Below the pieces are notes generated by a model, which was given only the letters and a program-made list of their open reading frames with translations, did no database searches and was not told the origin of the DNA. Source: Crotalaria pallida (taxonomy: Eukaryota > Streptophyta > Magnoliopsida > Fabales > Fabaceae). Taken from it: a DNA stretch of 64,000 nucleotides. The position numbers were made by a program, and so were the translations under genes. Of the stretch, positions 36,712 through 47,301 are shown piece by piece. The stretch is taken from positions 18,729,501 to 18,793,500 of the forward strand of contig CM075650.1 in assembly GCA_037953625.1 (NCBI GenBank). Reading direction: 5' to 3'. How positions within the stretch are numbered: the stretch's first letter is position 1; the number at the start of each line of letters is the position of its first letter.

Positions 36712-36815
36712 CTCGCCCAGGCGGGAGAAGTCCTTGCCCAAGCGAGCATCGGAACAAAACAGCACCAGACAGCCAATTTCTCGCTCAGGCGCACGGAAGC
36801 CTCGCCCAGGCGCGC
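36712..36815 (+). repeat. GC-rich word cluster (CTCGCCCAGGCG)
   Basis: Variants of CTCGCCCAGGCG occur four times in about 100 bp (36712, near 36733, near 36780 and near 36801). In the 3' LTR (43220-43310) one word and its spacer are missing, so copies of the word have recombined. The placement matches the CTCGAG or ATCGAT clusters of the other LTRs. Confidence 0.6.
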
Positions 36816-36869
36816 GGGCACGAACCTGATGCGTATCAGCACCATAAATGGTGCGCCAAACCCCCCCAA

Positions 36870-37215
36870 AACCCCATTTTCTTCCACCCCTTCTCCCTCC
36901 TTCTCTCTCCCTCCTCCTCCACAGCCACCACCACCACCGGAGCCGCCCAAGGCCGCCTCTCTCCTTGGCCTTCCTCTTCCCCATAGATCCACTCTCTCTC
37001 TTCCCTCTTGATCTCTTTCTCTCTCTTTCCCTCATCTCTTCCTCCTCTCTCCTCCGGCCAGCCACCACCACCACGCCCTTCCGGCCAACCACCACCACCA
37101 CGACCCCCACCACCCTCATAAGTCCTTTGCTCTCTTTTCCCCTTTGTCCTTGCTCTCTCTCTCTCTCTCCCTCATACCCTCTCTCTCTCACCGTGAGCTC
37201 TCTCTCTCTCTCCAC
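36870..37215 (+). repeat. Pyrimidine-rich leader with CT microsatellites
   Basis: Almost pure C/T on the plus strand with CTCTCTCT and CCACCACCA runs; repeated at 43355-43700. The long frames on both strands (Ser/Leu/Pro-rich or Glu/Arg/Gly-rich) follow from composition and are not called as genes. Confidence 0.65.
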
Positions 37216-38274
37216 GGGCGTCACCGGCGCCGTTACCGACTCGTGACCGTGCCGGGCTTTTGTCGAGTACACCGAAGCTTGAAGCTCTTGCTTAGGACCA
37301 GCCATGATTGTGCTAGCACCGGTGTCGATCGGCGTCGACCCGTTCATCACCCCGGATCAATAAAGCGTAGCGGACAGCCGCTCCCTCCCCGGAGTTGAGG
37401 TTATTTCTTTGCTTTCATCAACCGATGTAAGAAGGGTTCGTATTACCTCTATTTAAAAAGTAAATTCTAGGATTTTATAGTGGTGACTAAGAATAGGGTA
37501 ATTAAGGAATAAGTTAATGAGCCTTAGGGTAGCTCCCGCAAATAGAAATGAATTGTTTAGAATGATAAGGGAATAAATGGAATGTGCATAGAATGAGTTC
37601 CGGAGTGAATGAATGTGATAGGGTATTAAAAGAGTTAATATGGAATTAAAGTGTAGAAAAACACAAAATAAAATCGAGGGAAATTAGTTAAGGGAAATTA
37701 GTGAAGCGTGAGAGTGAAAGAGTATAGAGTGTTTGTAATAGGCGAGGGGTGTAGAATAAGTTAAAACTAAAGGTGAGGAAAAAGAGGAATTAGAGCACAA
37801 AAGGAATAAGAAAGCACGGAGTAAACCTAGTTAAGAATGGTCGGGTAGTAACGAAATCGAAACGAAAATGATAAACAAATTCCAAATACAAGAGGGTAAT
37901 TGGTAAAAGAATTTAGCAAAGGGGTGATAAGACAAATAGAGAGAAATTATAGAAGTAATTAAGAAAAAAAAGGATTAGAATACAACGATTATACTAATGC
38001 TAAGTGAAGTTAGATGTAAGTGAGAATAATTAATAAGAAGAATAAGGAAAAGGAAGAGAAGAAGAAAAAGAAAAGAAAGGGAAATGGAATTAATTAAGAG
38101 TTAGTGGCGAGAGTTAGAATATAATGTATATGGCTAAATCAAGCAAGTTAAATGAGAATGAGAATTTTTAATGAATTGAATATAGTTAAAATAAACAAGA
38201 ATCAAAGAGAATTAAAGGACTAAAAGTAAAGGGAAAAGACTAAGACAAGTTAATAATGAGAAATAAAATAAAAA

Positions 38275-38668
38275 GGTAAACGGCGCAGGATGGTTGTGAG
38301 ACCCTGTGGCCAAATAATAAAAAGGTAAACGGCGCAGGATGGTTGTGAGACCCTGTGGCCAATTAATACAAGGTAACCGGCGCAGGATGGTTGTGAGACC
38401 CTGTGGCCAAATAATAAAAAGGTAAACGGCGTAGGATGGTTGTGAGACCCTGTGGCCAATTAATACAAGGTAACCGGCGCAGGATGGTTGTGAGACCCTG
38501 TGGCCAAATAATAAAAAAGGTAAACGGTGCAGGATGGTTGTGAGACCCTGTGGCCAATTAATACAAGGTAACCGGCGCAGGATGGTTGTGAGACCCTGTA
38601 ACCAATTAATACAAGGTAACCGGCGCAGGATGGTTCTGAGACCCTGTGGCCAAATAATAAAAAGGTAA
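38275..38668 (+). repeat. 49-bp tandem repeat, eight copies
   Basis: Eight units with the core GGCGCAGGATGGTTGTGAGA followed by CCCTGTGGCC. The spacers are of two kinds, AAATAATAAAAAGGTAAA and AATTAATACAAGGTAAC, that mostly alternate, giving a dimer of about 98 bp. Frames reading through it on the minus strand are repeat artefacts. Confidence 0.85.
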
Positions 38669-38674
38669 AGGGAA

Positions 38675-38949
38675 GTTTATGTAGATCTCTGTTTGAGGTT
38701 ACATAAACGAGATGGGTGTATACAGATCACTGTTTGTGGTTGGATACATGTATGCAGATCACTGTTTGTGGTTGCATACGTATGCAGATCACTGTTTGTG
38801 GTTGCATACACAGCGTTTGCAGATCACTGTTTGTGGTTGCAAACACGGTGTGTAGATCTCTGTTTGGGGTTACACACGATAGTATGGTGTAGATCTCTGT
38901 TTGAGGTTACACCCAATGGAAAGTGTAGATCTTTGTTTGAGGTTACACA
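38675..38949 (+). repeat. Row of eight covarying hairpins
   Basis: Eight units, each with the loop GATCWCTGTTTGDGGT between short complementary arms. Arms: GTTTATGTA/TACATAAAC (9 bp), GTATACA/TGGATAC (one mismatch), GTATGCA/TGCATAC twice, GTTTGCA/TGCAAAC, GTGTGTA/TACACAC, GGTGTA/TACACC and GTGTA/TACAC. The loop stays nearly constant while the arms change on both sides together, the pattern expected if base pairing is kept. Spacing is about 30-40 bp. It is followed by purine-rich DNA and lies inside the predicted intron. Confidence 0.8.
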
Positions 38950-39806
38950 TAATGGAAAATGAATAAAGGAAATAAAAATGGAATCGGTAAAGGAATTAAA
39001 GGGAATGAATAATGAACAAGGTAATGGAAAGATTTAGGAAAATAAAAAGGGATAATGGAAATGGATAGGGACATATTATTTATTAATGGAAAAGGGTAAT
39101 GAAAATGGTAAAGGTAAGGAAAAATGAATAACGAAATGGACAATGGAGAATGAAATAAGAAAGTGAACAATGAAAATGATATAGGAACTAAAGGGAATAA
39201 ATAAGGGTAGTAATTATGGAATGCTAAGTATGAGTGGGGAATGGAAAATGGATAAAGAATGGAAATGAGAGGAATAGGAAATCAAACGAATATGAGAAGA
39301 ATTAAAGGATTAGAAGAGAGTAATTAAATGAATAATGTATGCTAGGTATTGGGTAGCCTTGGCTTATTACTATGCCTCTTTTAGGATTTATCTTTTTAAG
39401 TTCTGTGTAATGCTACCCTTCTTGCTATATTTTTGCAGGTAACAAAGTGGAGCTTACATGGAATATGGCCGAGCAGGATGTTCATTCCACTACGTGGAAT
39501 GTTTATTGGATATTATGAGTGAATAAATATTTAATGTAAATTATAATATGAATTAGTAGATGGCCCTGAAACTTGTATTAATTGGGCACTAGGATCTGTT
39601 ATGGCTATTAAACTGCTATGGTTTATATTTTAAATATTTCTGGCTGACAGGTTTTAAGAAGAGAAATTTTGGGAAGTCCGGAAAACAGAGGAAACTCTGC
39701 CGGATTTTTTTAAAATATTTTAAAGAAATTAAGTTTTAAAAAGGAACTTTTGAACACGAATTTTAATAAAACCTAAAATTTACTAATAAAAGTGAGTGTT
39801 ACAATT

Positions 39807-39818
39807 TGGTATCAGAGC
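39807..39818 (+). promoter_or_regulatory. Primer-binding site, initiator tRNA-Met type
   Basis: TGGTATCAGAGC three bases after the 5' LTR end (39803). Same priming tRNA class as the Tekay-like element. Confidence 0.85.
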
Positions 39819-42800
39819 AGTTTTTCCTCGGCCTTTGGAGTTTGAACTCATAACTCCTGTGGTTTACTCACCAAGCGAGTAACCGATATGAATAGTCAAG
39901 TGTCTAAGTTAGGCGAATAGGAATACATATATAACTACCTATTTATATATGTGTTCACTTGCTAACTTCTCCAGGATTAGGTTGTGACAGCCATAGACTA
40001 TAGGACGTTAGTTTGAACTCAACTGGATCCCTCGATGGTGTTGTCGTTTAATAGAGTGTAAGGGTAGGATTGGTCATCCTTACTCTTGCAACTATTAAGT
40101 GATGATATCGTCAACAAACCTGACGATGAAGTTGCTATTGATAAATGTGAGATTGAGGCTGACCATCTCGATCTTCGCGCTTGTCGATTGTCAATGTCAT
40201 TGAAAGCTTCGAAGTAGCACAAGAACCAATCCGACATAAGATTTCATGAGAAGTACCACCATTAGAAGAAAGTAAGTCGACTTGAACGGTACCTTCTTTG
40301 GATCCTTCACACGAAGTTCTTGAGGGAATCAAGTTCACCCTAGCAACCATCTCTAGCTTCCCTGAAAAGCTAAACCAGACTTTGGCATGTCCAAAACCTA
40401 CTGGGAGCCTTATCAACAAGATTCCTGAACGGTCACCCGCGAGAAAAGCAAATCTTGACAACCTTACCAAGTATCCACGCCGAGATCAACCAGGATTGAA
40501 CAATTGAACAATGGTCTTCGGTGAAAGTAAGAACCCGACAATGGTGCGCTGTTGATAGACATGAGGTTGAGATTGATCACCTCAATCTTTGCAACTATTA
40601 ACGGATGATATCATTGCAATCCTCTTAGTGAAATTGAAACAATAGAAATGGAAACTCTCCAAGGGAGTAGATCCTTTGGAAGCAAAGAAACCAACCCGAA
40701 TGGTGTCCTTTCCAAGTTCCTTAAACGGAAGCGGATAGTAGGCCCAAAACAAAACCAAAGCATAAGAGCCTTAAGCCATCTTATCTACATAAGAATAGCG
40801 TAATCGAATACCTTATCGTAGAAAGGATGGAATAAACTCTATAAGAACTACCCCTAACCATCAATAAGCCAAACTAAAACTTAGGTAACCCAAGTCTTAT
40901 CGGGAATCTTACCCAGGTTCCTGAATGGTCATCCATTAGAAAAGCTTAACTGGTAACCTCTTCAAGTCTCTACACAGAAACCAAACAAATTGAATGAATG
41001 ACCACCAACGGGTCGTCCACCCAACACGAATCTCGATTTCGAGAGTAGTGCAAGTCTTAAGGTGATACAAAGGTCAGATTTCATTCAAGCTTTCCTTAAG
41101 ATCCAACTCGAAATAGGTTGTAAGGGATTGCTGACCTACACCCAAGGTATGTCTTGAGTGTCATTGATCTAAAATAGTGCGTAATAGAGCATTCAAAAGT
41201 CAAGAATGTCTGCCAACCACAATTTGTGACCATTAAAAATCGTTTAAGACTTTAATAGTAATTCTGAAAGGCTGAGTTAGCACCTCAATTCGTGCAAATA
41301 GATCTCTTCCTTCTCATTCTTCTTGGTTTGACTTTACCTTGAATTAGTGACTTTTGATCACGAATCAGAGATTTCTCGCTTTAATCTACTGAACATTGTG
41401 AACTTACGATCTTCTCCTTGTTTCTTATCCTGGAATACCCATCGTTCCTGGAGTTCCTGTCTTATTTATTCGATCCGAGTCCTCGTGAACGAGGAAATTT
41501 CTAGTCATAAGCTGCTATATTCTGCGAAAAGTCTTTGGATCGCATAATCTTAGGCTATTCTTCTTGAAGCGGAAGCGCAAATTCCTTGTGAATTCCAAAG
41601 ATTACGTTTCCTGTTGTCGTTAGATTATTACACTCTTCATTGAAAGTCGTATGAAAGACAATCAGAAGCTGACACATTCGATTCCCTGCTTCCGGGCACC
41701 GGCATAATCAGATAAGTTGATACAAAGTGGGGGAGACTTAACGACTCAGTTAGGATCCTATCCGAGCGACAATAACTAGTAATCATACCATAAGCTATAG
41801 GACTACCAAACAGATAATTCCAAAACTTCGCGGAGAATCGAATGACAGTTAAACTAGAAAATAAAACAAGACCTTCCCAAAATGACATCAAATTGAGAAA
41901 TAACGACTAAACCTTGACCTTGACCCTCGAGTGTAATCAATCTTTAGGAATTCCTACATCGAATTGAAATTACTAAACGAACGGGAAGGAAGTAGCATCG
42001 AAGTAGAATGCAAACGCGGTGAGGATTGATTTTAAGAGAGATTTGCTAGACTCACTTGAAGGAGTAAAAGGTGAACGAGATGAAAGTGAAGTCACGAAGT
42101 GGAATCTCAATCAAGACGTTACGTCGGAACACCGCAAGTGATAATCTAAGTCTTTTGGGACTCTGTGCATTTGATAGGACCCCGGGTGACCGAGACTAAT
42201 CAATTAACCGCAAATCCATATAAAACGCATCCTTCGACGGCTCTCTACTGAAAATGCACACTTTGGGGATAATCTCTACTGTCTTCTTGCTTGACATGTA
42301 TCCAGTCCATCCTGGGTCATCTTGCAAAGACCGTGAGACTCATTCTCGAGTGCTTCATGTTCCTTCTTTTCGTCTTCACTCTCTTCAAGCTTCAAGCATC
42401 TCAGATGTATGTGCGAGAAATTCGCTAAGTCGTGGAAACTCGACATAGTTCTATGCTTACCGATAGATAGTCACCCACGTATCCTCTTTTCAGCCTTGGA
42501 TACCAGTCGGGAGCCTGCGTACTCTATTCTGAGTAGTGAATGATCATACCCCCTAGCATGGATATCATCAAGTATGTCGATGCTAAGTGGGGGAGGATTT
42601 CAATCCAAGGAATGGGAGATGGAACTTTAATAATAAGAAAAACTGACGACCTTGTGCAGATGGAGACAACACGTAGTGCTAGAAGACAGACGTTGAAATG
42701 AGCATGGCTCTAACCACATATGGAGCGAAAAGTAAAAACTGAAGGGAAGTGAAAACTGTGGTCGGAAGCTTACTATTGGGATGGTTCTCCATTTGAAGGA

Positions 42801-42831
42801 ATTGAACGGAATTTCGGGGATGAAATTCTAA
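39819..42831 (+). other. Non-coding LARD interior with diverged internal duplication
   Basis: No gag or pol motif in any frame. Two diverged copies of a ~480-bp segment can be aligned (about 40060-40500 and 40545-40985): both have TTGCAACTATTAA then GATGATATC, a GGATCCTT/GATCCTTTGG stretch, and TTCCTGAACGGTCA / TTCCTGAATGGTCA. Two extra polypurine-like sites occur (AAGTGGGGGAGAC near 41725 and AAGTGGGGGAGGA near 42585). The longest frames are about 110 codons and resemble nothing I know. Confidence 0.6.
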
Positions 42832-42846
42832 TAAGTGGGGGAGAAT
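42832..42846 (+). promoter_or_regulatory. Polypurine tract
   Basis: TAAGTGGGGGAGAAT directly before the 3' LTR. Confidence 0.8.
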
Positions 42847-45800
42847 TGTAACATCCCTAATTTAATTCCAAGCAATAATTAATGAATTAATGGGTTTAAA
42901 GTGTAGGAAATGGGTAGATTAATTGTTTAAAGAATTTTGGGAGCAAGGTGAGTAGTAATTATGAGTATTAGGAGTTGTGTAGGAGGCATTGGTAGCAAGG
43001 GGCAAAATTATCTAAGCGAAATCGGGAGTTAAATCGGCGTTTTAAATGTTAGAAATCAGCCGAAAAGAGAAAATTAGGAATTTATTATAGGATGCTAAGA
43101 AATTAAATTCCACCGTTGGATATGAAGTTTAAGGGATTAAGAAGCTTGTCTCCAAATTTGGGCAAGATCCGACGGTTAACGAAGAAGTTATGATACGGTC
43201 AACTCAGAGTCAACAGACTCTCACCCAGGCGGGAGAAGTCCTCGCCCAAGCGAGCATCGGAACAAAACAGCATCAGACAGCCAATTTCTCGCCCAGGCAC
43301 GCGGGCACGAACCTGATGCGTATCAGCACCATAAATGGTGCGCCAAACCCCCCCAAAACCCCATTTTCTTCCACCCCTTCTCCCTCCTTCTCTCTCCCTC
43401 CTCCTCCACAGCCACCACCACCACCGGAGCCGCCCAAGGCCGCCTCTCTCCTTGGCCTTCCTCTTCCCCATAGATCCACTCTCTCTCTTCCCTCTTGATC
43501 TCTTTCTTTCTCTTTCCCTCATCTCTTCCTCCTCTCTCCTCCGGCCAGCCACCACCACCACGCCCTTCCGGCCAGCCACCACCACCACGACCCTCACCAC
43601 CCTCATAAGTCCTTTGCTCTCTTTTCCCCTTTGTCCTTGCTCTCTCTCTCTCCCTCATACCCTCTCTCTCTCTCACCGTGAGCTCTCTCTCTCTCCACGG
43701 GCGTCACCGGCGCCGTTACCGACTCGTGACCGTGTCGGGCTTTTGTCGAGTACACCGAAGCTTGAAGCTCTTGCTTAGGACCAGCCGTGATTGTGCTAGC
43801 ACCGGTGTCGATCGGCGTCGACCCGTTCATCACCCCGGATCAATAAAGCGTAGCGGACAGCCGCTCCCTCCCCGGAGTTGAGGTTATTTCTTTGCTTTCG
43901 TCAACCGAGGTAAGAAAGGTTCGTATTACCTCTATTTAAAAAGTAAATTCTAGGAGTTTATAGTGGTGACTAAGAATAGGGTAATTAAGGAATAAGTTAA
44001 TGAGCCTTAGGGTAGCTCCCGCAAATAGAAATGAATTGTTTAGAATGATAAGGGAATAAATGGAATGTGCATAGAATGAGTTCCGGAGTGAATGAATGTG
44101 ATAGGGTATTAAAAGAGTTAATATGGAATTAAAGTGTAGAAAAACACAAAATAAAATCGAGGGAAATTAGTTAAGAGAAATTAGTGAAGCGTGAGCGTAA
44201 AAGAGTATAGAGTGTTTGTAATAGGCGAAGGGTGTAGAATAAGTTAAAACTAAAGGTGAGGAAAAAGAGGAATTAGAGCACAAAAGGAATAAGAAAGCAC
44301 GGAGTAAACCTAGTTAAGAATGGTCGGGTAGTAACGAAATCGAAACGAAAATGATAAACAAATTCCAAATACAAGAGGGTTATTGGTAAAAGAATTTAGC
44401 AAAGGGGTGATAAGACAAATAGAGAGAAATTATAGAAGTAATTAAGAAAAAAAAGGATTAGAATACAACGATTATACTAATGCTAAGTGAAGTTAGATGT
44501 AAGTGAGAATAATTAATAAGAAGAATAAGGAAAAGGAAGAGAAGAAGAAAAAGAAAAGAAAGGGAAATGGAATTAATTAAGAGTTAGTGGCGAGAGTTAG
44601 AATATAATGTATATGGCTAAATCAAGCAAGTTAAATGAGAATGAGAATTTTTAATGAATTGAATATAGTGAAAATAAACAAGAATCAAAGAGAATTAAGG
44701 GACTAAAAGTAAAGGGAAAAGACTAAGACAAGTTAATAATGAGAAATAAAATAAAAAGGTAAACGGCGCAGGATGGTTGTGAGACCCTGTGGCCAAATAA
44801 TAAAAAGGTAAACGGCGCAGGATGGTTGTGAGACCCTGTGGCCAATTAATACAAGGTAACCGGCGCAGGATGGTTGTGAGACCCTGTGGCCAAATAATAA
44901 AAAGGTAAACGGCGCAGGATAGTTGTGAGACCCTGTGGCCAATTAATACAAGGTAACCGGCGCAGGATGGTTGTGAGACCCTGTGGCCAATTAATACAAG
45001 GTAATCGGCGCAGGATGGTTGTGAGACCCTGTGGCCAAATAATAAAAAGGTAAAGGGAAGTTTATGTAGATCTCTGTTTGAGGTTACATAAACGAGATGG
45101 GTGTATACAGATCACTGTTTGTGGTTTTATACACGTATGCAGATCACTGTTTGTGGTTGCATACGTATACAGATCACTGTTTGTGGTTGCATACACAGCG
45201 TTTTCAGATCACTGTTTGTGGTTGCAAACACGATGTGTAGATCTCTGTTTGGGGTTACACACGATAGTATGGTGTAGATCTCTGTTTGAGGTTACACCCA
45301 ATGGAAAGTGTAGATCTCTGTTTGAGGTTACACATAATGAAAAATGAATAAAGGAAATAAAAATGGAATCGGTAAAGGAGTTAAAGGGAGTGAATAATGA
45401 ACAAGGTAATGGAAAGATTTAGGAAAAGAAAAAGGGATAATGGAAATGGATAGGGACATATTATTTATTAATGGAAAAGGGTAATGAAAATGGTAAAGGT
45501 AAGGAAAAATGAATAACGAAATGGACAATGGAGAATGAAATAAGAAAGTGAACAATGAAAATGATATAGGAACTAAAGGGAATGAATAAGGGTAGTAATT
45601 ATGGAATGCTAAGTATGAGTGGGGAATGGAAAATGGATAAAGAATGGAAATGAGAGGAATAGGAAATCAAACGAATATAAGAAGAATTAAAGGATTAGAA
45701 GAGAGTAATTAAATGAATAGTGTATGCTAGGTATTGGGTAGCCTTGGTTTATTACTATGCCTCTTTTAGGATTTATCTTTTTAAGTTCTGTGTAATGCTA

Positions 45801-46190
45801 CCCTTCTTGCTATATTTTTGCAGGTAACAAAGTGGAGCTTACATGGAATATGGCCGAGCAGGATGTTCATTCCACTACGTGGAATGTTTATTGGATATTA
45901 TGAGTGAATAAATATTTAATGTAAATTATAATATGAATTAGTAGCTGACCCTGAAACTTGTATTAATTGGGCACTAGGATCTGTTATGGCTATTAAACTG
46001 CTATGGTTTATATTTTAAATATTTCTGGCTGACAGGTTTTAAGAAGAGAAATTTTGGGAAGTCCGGAAAACAGAGGAAACTCTGCCGGATTTTCGTAAAA
46101 TATTTTAAAGAAATTAAGTTTTAAAAAGGAATTTTTGAACACGAATTTTAATAAAACCTAAAATTTACTAATAAAAGTGAGTGTGTTACA
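42847..46190 (+). repeat. 3' LTR of LARD (3344 bp)
   Basis: Same order of parts as the 5' LTR. Differences: one GC-rich word missing near 43288, six instead of eight 49-bp units (44758-45050) and a two-base GT insertion before the final TTACA. The predicted intron would be 43910-45823. Confidence 0.92.
45060..45337 (+). repeat. Hairpin row in the LARD 3' LTR
   Basis: The eight-hairpin row again. Relative to the 5' LTR, unit 2 has arms GTGTATACA/TTTATACAC, unit 3 gains a pair (CGTATGCA/TGCATACG), unit 4 changes one arm only (GTATACA/TGCATAC) and unit 5 changes one arm only (GTTTTCA/TGCAAAC). So after insertion the arms drift singly, while between units they differ in pairs. Confidence 0.8.
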
Positions 46191-46555
46191 GAAATCAATG
46201 GAAGTTGATGGCAAGCAACCTCAAGCATAGTAATGCATATTTATTTACCTCACGACTCAAGTGAAAAAGAAATTAAAGTGATGTCTTTGTTGAGTTGTGC
46301 AGAGGAGTAATGTGAAGAAGGAGGGAATACCCAAGTGAAAAAATCAGATTTTTTAGTAAGGGTAATTTTGGAAATAAATTAATGCGTGGGGTGTTTAAAG
46401 TTTAAAATGGGGTGGCAAAACTCACTCAACTTTTATTTACCAAAAAAATAATATTCAATGGACTTGCTAAGAAAATCCAATATATTTAGGAAGGATAAAA
46501 AAATTGTGACATCCTTTATTTCTTGACAAATCAAACACAACTTTATATTGAAAGA

Positions 46556-47007
46556 GTCTCTTTGGCAAAACTAACTTATAGCTGTGAGCTTGTAGCTGAT
46601 AGTTTTGAGCTTATAGCTGGTATTTGTGAACCTAACTTATAGTTGTGAGATTATAACTGAAAACTTATAGTTGTATAACTAACTTATTGAACTAAAGCTG
46701 TTTGACAAAACTAGTTGTGCAACTAATTTAAACATGTTAAATGACTGAAATGGATAAATAATAATATAATTTAGTAAACAAAAATGGTAAAAATGAGATA
46801 TGATTTATTGAAAGCTCTTTTTTTTTTCTCAAAGCTACCTGATGTAGCTTTTTAAAAGTTAGCTTTCAAAAACTATAAGCTTCCTTTTTGAAAGTTATAA
46901 GCTTCTTTTATTTTTTGTTCACCAAACAGCTCTAGTAGCTTATTATTGATCAAATCAATAAGGTAAAAGTTACCAAATAAACTATAAGCTTGTCTTACCA
47001 AACACAG
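46556..47007. mobile_element. hAT-like MITE candidate
   Basis: About 450 bp, AT-rich, no coding. Its ends form an imperfect inverted repeat, matching in roughly 18 of 26 bases (left ...TTTGGCAAAACTAACTTATAG, right complement ...TTTGGTAAGACAAGCTTATAG). Subterminal ACTTATAGCTGTGAG-like phrases repeat, as in many plant hAT MITEs. I could not settle an 8-bp target duplication. Confidence 0.45.
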
Positions 47008-47301
47008 TTAAAGCCTTATGCTTCATGCTTGTATAAGTCTTACACAAGACTTGTAGTAATATCCATATGTTACCTTCATGGAAATTTCTGGATTTGACTC
47101 CGCATAGTACTTAACTAATAAGGAAAGATATCAAAGAAATTAAGAAGTGAAAGAAAATAATAATCAACATAATATAAAATAAGAGAAGTAGAAGGACAAA
47201 AAAGATTTCCTTCCTAAAACACTCATTTCCCTCCTAATGTTGTATTTCTCTCTTAAATCCATCATTAAGTGTGTGTTTTGTGTCTTTTAATTTTAGCCAT
47301 T

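Larger units (their letters stand above)
37427..39438 (+). other. Predicted intron inside the LARD 5' LTR
   Basis: Donor GTAAG at 37427 and acceptor TATATTTTTGCAG ending 39438 enclose 2.0 kb that is purine-rich on the plus strand and holds the tandem and hairpin arrays. The 3' LTR keeps both sites (donor 43910 with the better context GAG/GTAAGA, acceptor ending 45823). Transcript evidence would be needed; from the sequence this is a good but unproven intron. Confidence 0.45.
36339..39803 (+). repeat. 5' LTR of LARD (3465 bp)
   Basis: Starts TGTAACATCCCTAATTT and ends GAGTGTTACA. In order: GC-rich word cluster (36712-36815), CT-rich leader (36870-37215), GC-rich stretch with AATAAA at about 37360, splice-donor-like GTAAG at 37427, a long purine-rich part, a 49-bp tandem repeat (38275-38668), a hairpin row (38675-38949), a strong acceptor ending 39438, then 365 bp to the end. 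Longer than the 3' LTR mainly through two extra tandem units. Confidence 0.92.
36339..46190 (+). mobile_element. LARD-type non-autonomous LTR retrotransposon
   Basis: Two long LTRs (36339-39803 and 42847-46190) bracket a 3.0-kb interior that starts with an iMet primer site and ends with a polypurine tract, but encodes no gag or pol. The flanks are GAAAC (36334-36338) and GAAAT (46191-46195), a 5-bp duplication with one change. Large LTRs plus a long non-coding interior fit the large retrotransposon derivative class. Primer site and polypurine tract are of the same type as in the Tekay-like element at 4582-23212, which could supply proteins in trans; that is inference. The two LTRs are very similar apart from repeat-number changes, so insertion is fairly recent. 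Confidence 0.9.
36197..46230 (+). pseudogene. Small ORF interrupted by the LARD element
   Basis: ATG at 36197 opens 47 codons (MDFHSLSIKELQARC at the start, then an Ala/Leu-rich stretch) that stop being meaningful at the LTR edge 36338. Directly after the other LTR, from 46192, the same frame continues for 11 codons to TAG at 46228-46230. Without the element and one target duplication the frame is 58 codons. The N-terminus resembles short SAP-like helix motifs at the start of some plant nuclear proteins; this is a faint likeness only. Related plant proteins would be expected to be longer, so the locus may already have been a gene fragment before insertion. Confidence 0.55.

Noticed and set aside
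36682..37398. Several overlapping ORFs of 84-219 codons on both strands (also 43190-43881)
   Set aside because: They lie in C/T microsatellite-rich LTR leader; Ser/Leu/Pro or Glu/Arg/Gly bias follows from composition, and no domain is visible.
38250..38557. Minus-strand ORFs reading repeated NHPAPFTF-like peptides, and plus-strand repeats reading RSLFVVA
   Set aside because: These are translations of the 49-bp tandem repeat and the hairpin row, not proteins.
38275..38949. CRISPR-like spacing of repeats
   Set aside because: Eukaryotic LTR context, near-constant spacers and no cas genes; it is a dimeric tandem repeat followed by hairpins.
39807..39818. tRNA-like match
   Set aside because: Only the 12-base complement of a tRNA 3' end is present; it is a primer-binding site, not a tRNA gene.
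40135..40470. 111-codon minus-strand ORF in the LARD interior
   Set aside because: No domain, weak coding character, and the duplicated segment at 40545-40985 does not keep the frame.
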